From assembly GCA_003599865.1 (NCBI GenBank), contig QZKS01000047.1:62001-126000 (forward strand): a stretch of DNA of 64,000 nucleotides, read 5' to 3'. Each line of letters begins with the position of its first letter. Position 1 is the first letter of the stretch. This stretch comes from Desulfobacteraceae bacterium (lineage in GTDB: Bacteria > Desulfobacterota > Desulfobacteria > Desulfobacterales > SURF-7). The position numbers and the translations under genes are program-made. Shown here one piece after another: positions 17,946-26,810 of the stretch. The notes below the pieces were generated by a model. It searched no databases, was not told where the DNA came from, and saw nothing but the letters and a program-made list of their open reading frames with translations.

Positions 17946-18410
17946 CTATTGATCAGGCTCTTGCGTTTCCTCCGGGAACGAAATCCAGGGCAAGGGAGCC
18001 CCGATGGCGTATCGGACTGCCGCCTTGATTTCCGACATGTTTGCCGGTTTGAATAATATTCCGGTGATCCCCTCCGGCAATTCATCTTGATCCAGCATGT
18101 CTTCCGAATATCCTGTGGAAAGGATAACCGGTATATCCGGGCGGATCGCAAAAATCTTCCGGGACAGCTCCAGGCCGTTCATATCCGGCATCATCAAATC
18201 GGTAACCATGAGATCAAAGCAATATGGCTTTTTGCCGAACAGATCAAAAGCATCCTCTGCGTTGTTCCGGATGGTGACCTGATATCCGAGACTTTCCAAT
18301 ACCCTTTTGCTGACATGGGCGATATCCTGGTCATCATCCACAAAAAGAATCCTGCCGTGATTCGAGAGGCCGCGTTCTTTCTTCCGGCTGTGTTGAAACG
18401 GTTTAAACAT
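17946..18410 (-). CDS. Stand-alone response-regulator receiver protein
   Basis: A 154-residue protein made of one receiver domain plus a basic N-terminal tail. The acidic pair (FVDDDQD), phospho-acceptor Asp (VTDLMMPDMNG), Thr/Ser (LSTGYSE, where Ser-Thr replace the usual position) and Lys (LFKPAN) are all present. Having no output domain, it probably passes a phosphoryl group on or acts through protein contacts. Its closest relatives tend to be the receiver parts of hybrid kinases. The start at 18410 was preferred over an upstream ATG because GGGGGAAA lies at ribosome-binding distance. The nearest kinases are more than 18 kb away, so its partner is unknown. Confidence 0.85.
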   Translation of the reverse strand: MFKPFQHSRKKERGLSNHGRILFVDDDQDIAHVSKRVLESLGYQVTIRNNAEDAFDLFGKKPYCFDLMVTDLMMPDMNGLELSRKIFAIRPDIPVILSTGYSEDMLDQDELPEGITGILFKPANMSEIKAAVRYAIGAPLPWISFPEETQEPDQ

Positions 18411-18553
18411 GCAGTTTCCCCCATCCAGGTAATGCCATTCCGTAACATGGTTTCCGCATGTCCATATCATCAATAAATTGCCGATCTGTCAAACACCTTT
18501 TACATGAATCATTTGTTTACAAAACAGAAATTGACGGCTCCCGAGAAATCTAT

Positions 18554-18603
18554 TTGACAAAACACGGTCGATTAAGTAAGTGTTACTCACTTATTTAATC
18601 GAC
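18554..18603 (+). promoter_or_regulatory. Promoter with overlapping 16-bp palindromic operator
   Basis: A TTGACA -35 box (18554-18559) is followed by an inverted repeat with 16-bp arms (18567-18582 and 18588-18603), 15 of 16 positions matching, around TTACT. The likely -10 region lies inside the left arm. The size and position fit an auto-repressing TetR operator for the next gene. Confidence 0.7.
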
Positions 18604-18658
18604 ATCTTGGATATGCGTTCTGCTCTTGATCCAAAAAATTGCAGGACAACCAAAGAAT

Positions 18659-19261
18659 ATGACCAAAGTGAATATCAAAAAAATACCGCCGGGACGCCTG
18701 AAGATCACCCGGTCACTCAAAACACTCCTGGGAGAAAAGGATTTCAATTCCATTACCACCGCAGAAATCGCAAAAACAGCCGGGGTAACGGAAGGCCTGA
18801 TCTATAAATACTTTGCCGATAAACGGGACCTTTTATTCAAGGTGCTGCTGGAGCTTTTTGAACAGTTCCTGCTGCAGATGGGAAAAGATCTCAAAGGCGT
18901 TGAGGGGTCTTTGAACAAGCTGCGTTCGATCATGCAGACGACCCTTTCCTGGTATGACCGGCAACGGGTTTTCACCAGAATTCTGCTGGTTGAGGTCCGG
19001 AATTCCCCGGATTTTTTCAAAAGCGAAGCCTACCAGCAATGTGTCCGGAATTACAGCAGGATCATCATGGATATCATTCATGAGGGAATGGATCATGGGG
19101 AAATCCGGAAGGATATCAAACCGTCCGTCATTCGGCAGGTAATCCAGGGGTCCATTGAGCATGTCTGTCTCCCGGCCATTATCTTTCATCGGGAGATCGA
19201 AGTCGAACCCGCAACAGAAGATCTCTGTCGCACAATATTTATGGGTATTCAACAATCGTAA
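18659..19261 (+). CDS. TetR-family transcriptional regulator
   Basis: A 200-residue regulator. The N-terminal 60 residues form the TetR helix-turn-helix: LLGEKDFNSITTAEIAKTAG followed by VTEGLIYKYFADKRDLL, with the invariant Tyr-Lys-Tyr-Phe. The rest is the helical ligand-binding and dimerisation domain. Its gene sits 22 bp upstream of an acyl-CoA dehydrogenase, so it probably controls acyl-CoA or fatty-acid metabolism and answers to an acyl-CoA. A large palindrome overlapping the promoter is the expected operator. An earlier TTG at 18626 is in frame, but the ATG at 18659 has an AGGA stretch upstream and starts just before the conserved region. Confidence 0.88.
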   Translation: MTKVNIKKIPPGRLKITRSLKTLLGEKDFNSITTAEIAKTAGVTEGLIYKYFADKRDLLFKVLLELFEQFLLQMGKDLKGVEGSLNKLRSIMQTTLSWYDRQRVFTRILLVEVRNSPDFFKSEAYQQCVRNYSRIIMDIIHEGMDHGEIRKDIKPSVIRQVIQGSIEHVCLPAIIFHREIEVEPATEDLCRTIFMGIQQS

Positions 19262-19283
19262 AACAATAAGGAGGAAAAAAATT

Positions 19284-21137
19284 ATGGCACAATCCATTGC
19301 AGATCGACGGGATATTGATTTTGTTCTTTATGAGCAGCTGGAGGCGGAAGACCTGATCAAGCTGGAGCGGTATCGAGAACTGAACAAAAAAATGTTTGAT
19401 ATGGTCGTTACGGAAGCCAGAAATTTTGCAATCAAGGAAATTCTCCCCCTGAATGAAGAAGGCGACAAGATCGGCCTCACATTTGAAAACAATCAGGTAA
19501 AGGTACCGGAATGCTTCCATAAGCCGTTCAAGCTGTTCCGGGAGGGAGAATGGATCGCCATGAACGAAGATCCCGAAGTCGGCGGACAGGGATTTCCCCA
19601 TCTGATCACGCAGGCCTGCATGGAATATATTATGGGTGCCGACTTCTCCTTTTCCGCTTTTGGAATGGTATGCCATGGCGCCGCGAAAATGATTGAACTG
19701 TTCGGGACCGAGAAGCAGAAAGCGCTTTTCCTGAAAAAAGTCTATTCCGGCGAATGGGGCGGTTCCATGGTTCTGACCGAACCCGGAGCCGGTTCCGATG
19801 TCGGATCTCTTACCACAACAGCGGTCAAAAATGCCGACGGCACCTATTCCATTTCCGGGAATAAAATTTTCATCACCTGCGGCGAGCACAACATGCAGGA
19901 AAACATCATTCATCCGGTCCTGGCCCGGATCGAAGGCGCACCTGCCGGCACCAAAGGGATCTCCATCTTTATCGTTCCCAAATTCTGGGTCAATGACGAC
20001 GGCAGCCTCGGCGAGCACAACGATATTGTCTGCACCGGAATCGAAGAAAAAATGGGTCTTCATGCCAGCCCCACAACCGCACTGACCTTTGGCGGAAAAG
20101 GCAAATGCCGCGGCCTCCTCCTCGGAGAGGAAAACAAGGGAATGAAAGTCATGTTCCACATGATGAACGAAGCCCGCCTCGGCGTCGGCGCCCTGGGCCT
20201 GTTCAATTCATCCTGCGCCTACCTGTATGCCGTCAACTATGCCAAAGAGCGTATCCAGGGAAGGGATCTGGCTGATTTTGCCAATAAAGATGCCCAACCC
20301 GTTTCCATCATCCGCCATCCGGATGTGCGAAGAATGCTGCTGAATATGAAATCCTACATGGAGGGCATGCGAAGCCTGGTCTACTACACGGCCTATCTTT
20401 TTGACAAGGAAGCCAATCTCAAAGACGAAAAGGAAAAGGAAATCGTCACCGGTCTGATCGAGCTGCTGACCCCGATCATCAAATCCTATTGTACGGACCG
20501 GGGTTTCGAGTGCACGGTTCAGGCCATGCAGGTTTACGGCGGATACGGCTATACCGCAGACTACCCGGTTGAGCGCCTGATGCGGGATTCGAAAATCAAC
20601 TCCATTTATGAAGGAACCAACGGCATCCAGGCCATGGACCTCCTGGCCCGCAAACTGGGCATGAAAAAAGGAATGGTTTTCATGAGTTTTCTGGGAGAGA
20701 TTCAAAAAATTACCGCCAAAGCCAAAGAGATGGATGAACTGAAAGGTCTGGCCGGAAAGCTGGATGAAGCCCTGGGGCGCCTGGGTGAAGTGGCCATGCA
20801 TATCGGCAAAACCGCCATGTCCCCGAACATGAAGGTGGCCTTCTCCTTTGCAATGCCGTTCCTGGATGTCATGGGCGACGTGGTCATGGCATGGATGCTG
20901 CTGTGGAGAGCGGTCATATCCGCTCCCAAGCTGAACGGCATTATCGGCGATGCAACCGGTGAGGCGCGTCTTGAAAAGATCAACAAAAACAAGAACGCCG
21001 CTTTTTATGAAGGACAGATCCAGTCCGCCCGGCATTTCATTGAAACCGTTCTTCCGGTTACCATAGGAAGAATGAATTCCATCCGGAGCAACAGTTCCGC
21101 GGTCATTGATATCCCGGAAGCTGCATTCGGCGGATGA
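19284..21137 (+). CDS. Acyl-CoA dehydrogenase, long (about 600-residue) form
   Basis: A 617-residue flavoprotein of the extended acyl-CoA dehydrogenase group. It oxidises an acyl-CoA at the alpha-beta bond and passes electrons to ETF. Visible features are VLTEPGAGSDVGSLTT (FAD-binding), GNKIFITCGEHN, MQVYGGYGYTADYPVERLMRD and the catalytic-base region IYEGTNGIQAMDLL. The extra 150 C-terminal residues are the helical domain seen in this subfamily. AAGGAGG precedes the ATG at 19284. The TetR gene ends 22 bp upstream, so the two form an operon, and a strong terminator follows. The chain length of the substrate cannot be deduced; in anaerobes of this type such enzymes act in fatty-acid or aromatic breakdown. 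Confidence 0.93.
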   Translation: MAQSIADRRDIDFVLYEQLEAEDLIKLERYRELNKKMFDMVVTEARNFAIKEILPLNEEGDKIGLTFENNQVKVPECFHKPFKLFREGEWIAMNEDPEVGGQGFPHLITQACMEYIMGADFSFSAFGMVCHGAAKMIELFGTEKQKALFLKKVYSGEWGGSMVLTEPGAGSDVGSLTTTAVKNADGTYSISGNKIFITCGEHNMQENIIHPVLARIEGAPAGTKGISIFIVPKFWVNDDGSLGEHNDIVCTGIEEKMGLHASPTTALTFGGKGKCRGLLLGEENKGMKVMFHMMNEARLGVGALGLFNSSCAYLYAVNYAKERIQGRDLADFANKDAQPVSIIRHPDVRRMLLNMKSYMEGMRSLVYYTAYLFDKEANLKDEKEKEIVTGLIELLTPIIKSYCTDRGFECTVQAMQVYGGYGYTADYPVERLMRDSKINSIYEGTNGIQAMDLLARKLGMKKGMVFMSFLGEIQKITAKAKEMDELKGLAGKLDEALGRLGEVAMHIGKTAMSPNMKVAFSFAMPFLDVMGDVVMAWMLLWRAVISAPKLNGIIGDATGEARLEKINKNKNAAFYEGQIQSARHFIETVLPVTIGRMNSIRSNSSAVIDIPEAAFGG

Positions 21138-21156
21138 TCCGCCGGTTGACGTAAAC

Positions 21157-21202
21157 AAAAGAGGCCTTTTTTCCGATATCCGGAAAAAAGGCCTCTTTTT
21201 CG
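21157..21202 (+). terminator. Strong intrinsic terminator
   Basis: AAAAGAGGCCTTTTTTCCG (21157-21175) pairs with CGGAAAAAAGGCCTCTTTT after a short ATATC loop, and a T run completes it. It closes the TetR/acyl-CoA dehydrogenase operon; symmetrical A and T tracts allow action on both strands. Confidence 0.9.
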
Positions 21203-21260
21203 TTCCCGATCCTTCCTTTTCCCTTGACTCAGATCAATCGGTATTCTACGTTTCGGCGCT

Positions 21261-22049
21261 ATGATTTCTCCTGTTCAAAAATATTTCCTGATCCTCATCC
21301 TGCTGAGCCTGCTGTTTCCCTGTGAGCCGGCCTTGGCGGAGGAGGACTGGTTTGTCAGCATCTACGCCGGAAAGGCCTCCAATAACAATCTGGCGGATAT
21401 CTTCCGGGGAGAAACCAAATGGGTGCATGCCCAAATCCTGGTGCTGGCGGTCGGGAAAAAGCTATGGGCCTATGAAGACTGCCTGACCCTTGAAGCCGAA
21501 GGCCAGGTTGCCTGGAAATGGGGATACGAGATCTATTCGGACGAAAAGCACAAGGACAGATCCAGTTCCAATCCGGGATGGGGCTGGGCGGAAGGCTATT
21601 CCTATGAATCCCAGAACACCGGTTTTAACAAGCACAATGAATTCAACCTGCTGCTGGTATTGCGATGGCATGAATTCCCCTGGAACAGACATGTCAAGAC
21701 CACCTTCGGGTTCGGTGAAGGCCTCTCCTATGCCACGGAAAAACCACCCCTTGAAAAAGATCCTCATTATATCCTTCATCCGGCATTGTACGAAAATTCT
21801 CCCAATGACGAGCCTTATGAAACATCCCGGCTGCTCAACTATCTCATGTTCGATCTGACCTTTGCCCTGCCGGATTACCCGCAATACCAGGTCTTTTGTA
21901 GGCTTCATCACCGGTCCGGCGTCTTCGGGCTGATGAACGAACATACGGTCGGCTCCAACTATCTGACCGGCGGATTCCGGTATCAATTCTCGTGGCCGGA
22001 GTTTGACATCGCGGCATTCCGGGAGTTTGACCGGACGACAAAGTGGTAG
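21261..22049 (+). CDS. Outer-membrane beta-barrel protein (possibly PagL-like)
   Basis: A 262-residue secreted protein with a signal peptide (cleavage near ALAEED, about residue 27) and alternating aromatic strands, ending in a typical barrel terminus region (GGFRYQF, then FREFDRTTKW). The segment CRLHHRSGVFGLMNEHTVGSNYL holds a His-x-Ser and nearby Glu, reminiscent of the lipid A deacylase PagL, but the spacing between Ser and Glu is not the PagL one, so I do not assign that function. Homologues of this type are common, unnamed outer-membrane proteins in Desulfobacterota. Transcribed away from the preceding terminator with its own promoter; a palindromic element follows the stop codon. Confidence 0.6.
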   Translation: MISPVQKYFLILILLSLLFPCEPALAEEDWFVSIYAGKASNNNLADIFRGETKWVHAQILVLAVGKKLWAYEDCLTLEAEGQVAWKWGYEIYSDEKHKDRSSSNPGWGWAEGYSYESQNTGFNKHNEFNLLLVLRWHEFPWNRHVKTTFGFGEGLSYATEKPPLEKDPHYILHPALYENSPNDEPYETSRLLNYLMFDLTFALPDYPQYQVFCRLHHRSGVFGLMNEHTVGSNYLTGGFRYQFSWPEFDIAAFREFDRTTKW

Positions 22050-22072
22050 TCGCCATTCTTTTTGTATGGTTT

Positions 22073-22225
22073 CATCAAACCTTGATGAAACCGTACAAAG
22101 TCCCAATTCCGTCATGCCGGACCTGATCCGGCATCCAGAAGCTTCTGAAAAGACTGGATTCCGGGTCAAGCCCGGAATGACAAATCTTGATGTTTTCGAC
22201 TTTTTACGAAAGCATCAAACCTTGA
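22073..22225 (-). repeat. MITE-like palindromic element, copy 3
   Basis: The core (22086-22212) is flanked by a perfect 13-bp direct repeat, CATCAAACCTTGA (22073-22085 and 22213-22225). Orientation is the same as copy 2. Terminal repeats read TGAAACCGTACAAAGTC and GACTTTTTACGAAAG; the two internal GC-rich hairpins (CATGCCGGA and ATTCCGGG arms) are intact. Confidence 0.85.
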
Positions 22226-22276
22226 ATTAAACCGTATCCCGTGATAAGAGTTCTCATTAACTCAAAAAACAGGAGT

Positions 22277-22843
22277 ATGGATGTGGAGAATTATACGGTA
22301 AAAGACCTGATGGTCCCGATTTCCGAATATGCAACGGTTTCCGAAGATGCGACCCTGTATGATGCGGTCATGGCTCTGGAAAAGGCACAGGAAGAATTTG
22401 ACCATAATAAATACCGGCACAGGGCTGTCCTGATTCTGAACCATAAAAAACATGTTATCGGCAAACTCAGCCAGCTGGACGTGCTTCGCGCCATCGAACC
22501 CAGGGATGCAAAGATTGACGAAATCGATGATATCACCCGTTTCGGCTTCAGTGAGCCCTTTGTCAACGCCATGAGGGAAAAATACCGGCTGACGGGTCCT
22601 CTGATCAAAAACGCTCTGGATACCGCCATGAAGATCAAGGTAATCGACTGCATGCAGGCACCTTCCGAAGGGGAGTATGTGGGGGAAACCGCATCACTGG
22701 ATACCGCCATTCACCAGCTGGTCATGGGAACCCATCTGTCTCTTCTGGTAACCCGGAAAAATGAAATTGTTGGAATATTGCGGATGTCCGATGTCTTTGC
22801 TGCCGTATTCCATGCCATGAAACAATCCGAAAAAAAAGAATAA
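22277..22843 (+). CDS. CBS-domain protein
   Basis: A 188-residue cytosolic protein with a pair of CBS motifs: the first around VKDLMVPISEYATVSEDATLYDA and GKLSQLDVLRAI, the second around VIDCMQAPSEGEYV and EIVGILRMSDVFAA. The two are separated by a 60-residue helical insert. CBS pairs bind adenosyl ligands such as AMP or ATP and act as energy sensors. CAGGAG precedes the ATG at 22277, which is why I chose it over an earlier ATG at 22241. The next gene, a beta-helix protein, starts 14 bp later, so the two are almost certainly co-transcribed and may act together. Confidence 0.85.
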   Translation: MDVENYTVKDLMVPISEYATVSEDATLYDAVMALEKAQEEFDHNKYRHRAVLILNHKKHVIGKLSQLDVLRAIEPRDAKIDEIDDITRFGFSEPFVNAMREKYRLTGPLIKNALDTAMKIKVIDCMQAPSEGEYVGETASLDTAIHQLVMGTHLSLLVTRKNEIVGILRMSDVFAAVFHAMKQSEKKE

Positions 22844-22857
22844 AACAAGGATCAATC

Positions 22858-24279
22858 ATGAAAGAACTGGAAAAACTTTACGACAGGATTATCCAGCGGG
22901 TGAACATCAATCTGCGGGAACTGGAATTTGATGTCAAACCATTTGTCTGGACGCTCATCCCGCCGGAACAGATGTCCAAATTCTACGCTTTTTACGGCAT
23001 TTCACCGGACCACCCCCTGAGCCTGCAATTCCGGCATTGCGGACTGGCCGGCAGCTATTTTCTCGGCCGTTGCAGCCTGACCAACTCCCTTCTCTACAAA
23101 AGCGATATCCGGGGTGACGAGCTTAAAAAAAAGGGCGATATCTTTCATTTTAAAAACTTTAAAATCTCTGTTTCCAAAGATGAGGAGATTGAGATTGAAG
23201 ACAGCGCACTGATCAAGACACTGGTTCACAATTATTCCCATGATCCGGAAACACCGGAGAAATTTTTCATCAAGGATACGGTTTCCACCCATTATGCCAA
23301 TATCCACGGTTCCCCTTCCGAAGGATGTTTTCTGGGACCGTTTGCCACGATCGATCTGACCACCATGCATGACTGCGTGATCGGTTCCTTTTCCTATGTG
23401 CAGGCCGGAGAAATCAACCATCTGAAAATCAAGCCCGGAACCATATGGGTCCGCAATCCCGGTCAGTTTAATTTTTTGTATCGCCACCCGGTTGAAAAAC
23501 TGCATCAATATATTTACTTTACACCCGGCAATCAGCCGCAGGGACTGCTCATCGATTTTATGGAAGACCGCAAGGAGGCCTTTCAGCGGATATTCGATCT
23601 TGTCCATGTCGACCATGGGGTGGAGGTCCCCAAAAGTGCTTCTCTGGACCGCTATGCCGTAACCAAGCCCACCACGACCATCAGCGAAAACGTGCTGGTT
23701 GCCCAGCGCGCCTTTATCCAGAATTCATTTCTGGGAAGGGGTGCCAATGCCCAGGAGAATTGTTTTATCATCAATTCCCATCTGGAGGGATATGATATAA
23801 CGGCTCATGGCGCAAAAATCATTGAAGCGGATATGGGGCGAAATGTATTTGTGGGATTCAACAGCTTTTTGCGGGGACGTCCGAACTGCCGCCTGACCAT
23901 CGGAAAAGAAAGCATTGTCATGCCCCACACCATCATTGATAGCCGAAAGCCGTTATCCATTCCGGCAGGGCATATCGTCTGGGGGATGATTCAGGACCAA
24001 AACGACCTGGAAGCCAACAGTCTTCCCATCAATACCTTTTCCAAAATCGAAAACCGATTCTCAAAGGGCGACCTGTATTTTGAAGGCAGCGGTCAGGCAT
24101 TCGTATCAGCTTTTCAAAACCGGATTCAGCATATTCTGGAGGCCAACGGCGCCCTGTTTGATGGAAGCAAAAACATGGGGCATGCCCAGAAAAACCAGAA
24201 TATCTCTTTCAACACCATCCAGCCGTATCCCAAAGGAGACCTCAAGGGTTTATACCCGACGATTGTTATTCAGCCATAG
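22858..24279 (+). CDS. Left-handed beta-helix (hexapeptide-type) transferase-like protein
   Basis: A 473-residue protein. From about residue 130 onwards it has irregular hexapeptide-type turns (for example GPFATIDLTTMHDCVIGSF, IINSHLEGYDITAHGAKIIE and NVFVGFNSFL), the pattern of a left-handed parallel beta-helix as in acyl- and nucleotidyl-transferases. No nucleotidyltransferase motif is visible in the N-terminal 120 residues. It is the second gene of an operon with a CBS protein 14 bp upstream. Proteins of this size and layout are unnamed in anaerobic bacteria; a sugar- or acyl-transferase role is a guess. It runs convergently into the RND exporter gene, which ends 7 bp beyond. Confidence 0.65.
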   Translation: MKELEKLYDRIIQRVNINLRELEFDVKPFVWTLIPPEQMSKFYAFYGISPDHPLSLQFRHCGLAGSYFLGRCSLTNSLLYKSDIRGDELKKKGDIFHFKNFKISVSKDEEIEIEDSALIKTLVHNYSHDPETPEKFFIKDTVSTHYANIHGSPSEGCFLGPFATIDLTTMHDCVIGSFSYVQAGEINHLKIKPGTIWVRNPGQFNFLYRHPVEKLHQYIYFTPGNQPQGLLIDFMEDRKEAFQRIFDLVHVDHGVEVPKSASLDRYAVTKPTTTISENVLVAQRAFIQNSFLGRGANAQENCFIINSHLEGYDITAHGAKIIEADMGRNVFVGFNSFLRGRPNCRLTIGKESIVMPHTIIDSRKPLSIPAGHIVWGMIQDQNDLEANSLPINTFSKIENRFSKGDLYFEGSGQAFVSAFQNRIQHILEANGALFDGSKNMGHAQKNQNISFNTIQPYPKGDLKGLYPTIVIQP

Positions 24280-24286
24280 CCGGATA

Positions 24287-26752
24287 TTAATCCGTGCCCC
24301 CGTTCCGCGGATGGGTAACAAGCGTCATGATCGCCGGTGCAAGAAGAAAATCCGCCAGCAGGGCAAAAACGATGGCCATGCCGGTATAAAAACCGAATGT
24401 GACGGAATTTCGCAGGGTGGCTGTCATGAGAATGAAAAAACTGGAACTCAGGATAATGGATGTGAACAGCATGGCTCTTCCGGCTCCCAGAAGGGTTGCC
24501 TGAACAGACTGCACAACGTTTCCGGTAAGGCTGAAATACTTCCGGAAATTATACATGAAATGCATGGTGTCATCGACAACCAGCCCGATGGCAATGCTTC
24601 CGATCATCAGCGCCGTGAGATCCATCATGACCCCGGCCATGCCCATGATGCCGATTACCATAAAGATCGGCAGCAGATTGGGGACCATGCTGAGAAGCCC
24701 CAGTTTCAGATCACCGACCAGAAGAATCATCAGAATGGAAATCACAACAAACGCAATGATATAACTTTTTGCCATACTGTGCATGGCCTCGGTCATGGTT
24801 TTTCCCATGATGGGGGTGAGGCCGGTTATGGACACATTCACTTCCTCTGGAAATTCCTTCCGGAACTCCTCCCTTACCTCTTTTACAAACCGGTCGATAA
24901 CGACAAGGTCAACCCACGGGATCTTGATGGTCATCCGGGTTTTGGAAAACCGGCTGTCCACAATATGCGCAAGGTCGTCGGCCCCGCTGTTCTCAAACAG
25001 CAGAAACTCCTGTGCAATGATTTCCCGGTCCCGGGGAATGACATAATATTGCGGATCATTCCCATGAAGGGCCTGATGGGTTTCCTTGAGAATATCATTG
25101 ATGGAAAAGACCTTGCCCACAAAAAGTTCATTCCGCTCAACCTGCTCCAGCCATCCTGCCATCCGTTCAATGCGGTCGAGCAGCTCCGGATCATAAATGC
25201 CGTTTTCTCTTTTGGTGTCCACCACCACCTCGATCGTAAGGATTCCCCTCATTTCATGATCGATCAGGATCGCATTCTGTCTGACGGCAAAGGATTCGGG
25301 AAAATAGTGGATGATGTGGTGCGTGAGTTCCAGCCGGTAGATAAAAAAGACCGAAAACCCGAACAAAAAAGGACAGATCCAGACAATTTTTTTCGGATGC
25401 GTTGTGGAGAAATTCGCAAAAAACAGCAGAAACCGGTCCATGAGCGCTGATTTTTTTTCCTCCTGCCCGGTTTTTTTCTGCTTGATCGGTATCACGGCAA
25501 GAAAGGCCGGCAGCATGGTGATGGTATACACCAGTGCCAGAACAACCCCTATCGCGGCAAAAATACCCAGATTCCCGATGGCGGACAATTCCGACCATGC
25601 AAAGGACAAAAGGCCCGCCGCTGTTGTCAGGCTGGTCAATACAACCGCCAGGCCGGAATGTCCCATGGCATAAGAGACGGCATCCTCCTTGCTGTCTCCC
25701 TGCTGGAAGCGGCGATAAAAAATCGCCAGGATGTGTATGGAATCCGCAATGCCGACAGACATCAGGAAACTGGGCAGCACCACCGTCATCAGGGTGATAT
25801 AGATATCAAAAATCGCCATCAGTCCCAGGGTGGATGCCAGGGCGGAGTAGACAATGATAAAGGGCAGGATTACGCCGGAAATCCGCTGAAACAGGATCGC
25901 GATAAAAAAGACAATGACCCCCGAAGCCAGCAGAAAAAGGAATTTCATATCCGATAAGGTGTAGCGGTTAAAAATATCCACCACTACCGGTCCGCCGGTG
26001 ACGGCTACGGAAAAATTCTCTGCATCATGCCGGCTGACAACCCGGGTCAGCTCATCCACCAGCTCCATGTTTTCCTTCTGGGAAAAATAGCGCTGCCGGG
26101 GGGGCTCTTTTGGGTCCTGTGAGGAAGGTTCGGAAAAATCATCCTGAAAATCGGACAGGTCCCCGGATGAATCTGTTTTTTCTTCCGCAAATGCCGCGGT
26201 TTCGATCACAATTGCCGCAAGGTTCCCGTCTCCGGAAATGATATTGTTCCGGTAAACCGGATTGTTCATCACCTGTTTTTTCAGGACCGCCAAGTCCACG
26301 TACTTCTCCGGCCAGTCCTGAAGAAGCTCGTCCACATAAAGGACATCATTTTCGCCGCGGGTGTTTCGGGCATTGATCAGACTGTTTACTTCCTGGACAT
26401 AGGGCAAATTCTTTTCCAGGTCATGATGAAGCGCCTTCAGTCCGGTCAAAAACTCATAGCTGAAAATCTCCGGCGCCCGCACACCGACGATAATCATGTT
26501 GGCGCCGCCGAACTGGTCCCGGAATGCATCGTATTCCATCCGGCTGGGATCATCCTCATGGAGCATGGCCTCGGATGATGTGTCGATGGTGATATCCGGT
26601 ATCTGATACACCAGCGCACCAATGAAGAAAAACACGAGAAACAGGGTCTTGAGCGGATTTCGGAAAAAAAGACGCCCGAGGTGTTCAAAAAAATGTTCGA
26701 TTCTTCTTTTCAGCCTTGACATATGGGTTCCCGACAGATTTTTCCTTGCCAT
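24287..26752 (-). CDS. RND-superfamily (MMPL-type) exporter
   Basis: An 821-residue inner-membrane protein with the RND duplication: each half has one transmembrane helix, a large periplasmic loop and a bundle of five or six helices (first bundle near residues 265-425 with LPSFLMSVGIADSIHIL, second near 660-810 with IGSIAIGLVVDDTMHF). The GxxxDD-type motif in the second half fits proton-driven transport. Such MMPL/hopanoid-type RND proteins move hydrophobic substrates or lipids. The start at 26752 has no clear ribosome site; the in-frame ATG at 26722 (GGGAA 8 bases before) is a real alternative. Divergent from an OmpA-type lipoprotein gene, whose products may be partners at the outer membrane. 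Confidence 0.88.
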   Translation of the reverse strand: MARKNLSGTHMSRLKRRIEHFFEHLGRLFFRNPLKTLFLVFFFIGALVYQIPDITIDTSSEAMLHEDDPSRMEYDAFRDQFGGANMIIVGVRAPEIFSYEFLTGLKALHHDLEKNLPYVQEVNSLINARNTRGENDVLYVDELLQDWPEKYVDLAVLKKQVMNNPVYRNNIISGDGNLAAIVIETAAFAEEKTDSSGDLSDFQDDFSEPSSQDPKEPPRQRYFSQKENMELVDELTRVVSRHDAENFSVAVTGGPVVVDIFNRYTLSDMKFLFLLASGVIVFFIAILFQRISGVILPFIIVYSALASTLGLMAIFDIYITLMTVVLPSFLMSVGIADSIHILAIFYRRFQQGDSKEDAVSYAMGHSGLAVVLTSLTTAAGLLSFAWSELSAIGNLGIFAAIGVVLALVYTITMLPAFLAVIPIKQKKTGQEEKKSALMDRFLLFFANFSTTHPKKIVWICPFLFGFSVFFIYRLELTHHIIHYFPESFAVRQNAILIDHEMRGILTIEVVVDTKRENGIYDPELLDRIERMAGWLEQVERNELFVGKVFSINDILKETHQALHGNDPQYYVIPRDREIIAQEFLLFENSGADDLAHIVDSRFSKTRMTIKIPWVDLVVIDRFVKEVREEFRKEFPEEVNVSITGLTPIMGKTMTEAMHSMAKSYIIAFVVISILMILLVGDLKLGLLSMVPNLLPIFMVIGIMGMAGVMMDLTALMIGSIAIGLVVDDTMHFMYNFRKYFSLTGNVVQSVQATLLGAGRAMLFTSIILSSSFFILMTATLRNSVTFGFYTGMAIVFALLADFLLAPAIMTLVTHPRNGGTD

Positions 26753-26810
26753 GCAACTATATTATTGATAGATTTCCGTCAAATTGATTCTATCGTAAAG
26801 GGAGCTGATT

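Noticed and set aside
21261-22049. Lipid A deacylase PagL
   Set aside because: A His-x-Ser is present, but the Glu spacing does not match PagL, so only a barrel protein is called.
24080-25450. 456-codon open frame on the plus strand
   Set aside because: It is opposite the RND exporter gene, and its protein is a low-complexity His/Asn-rich shadow.
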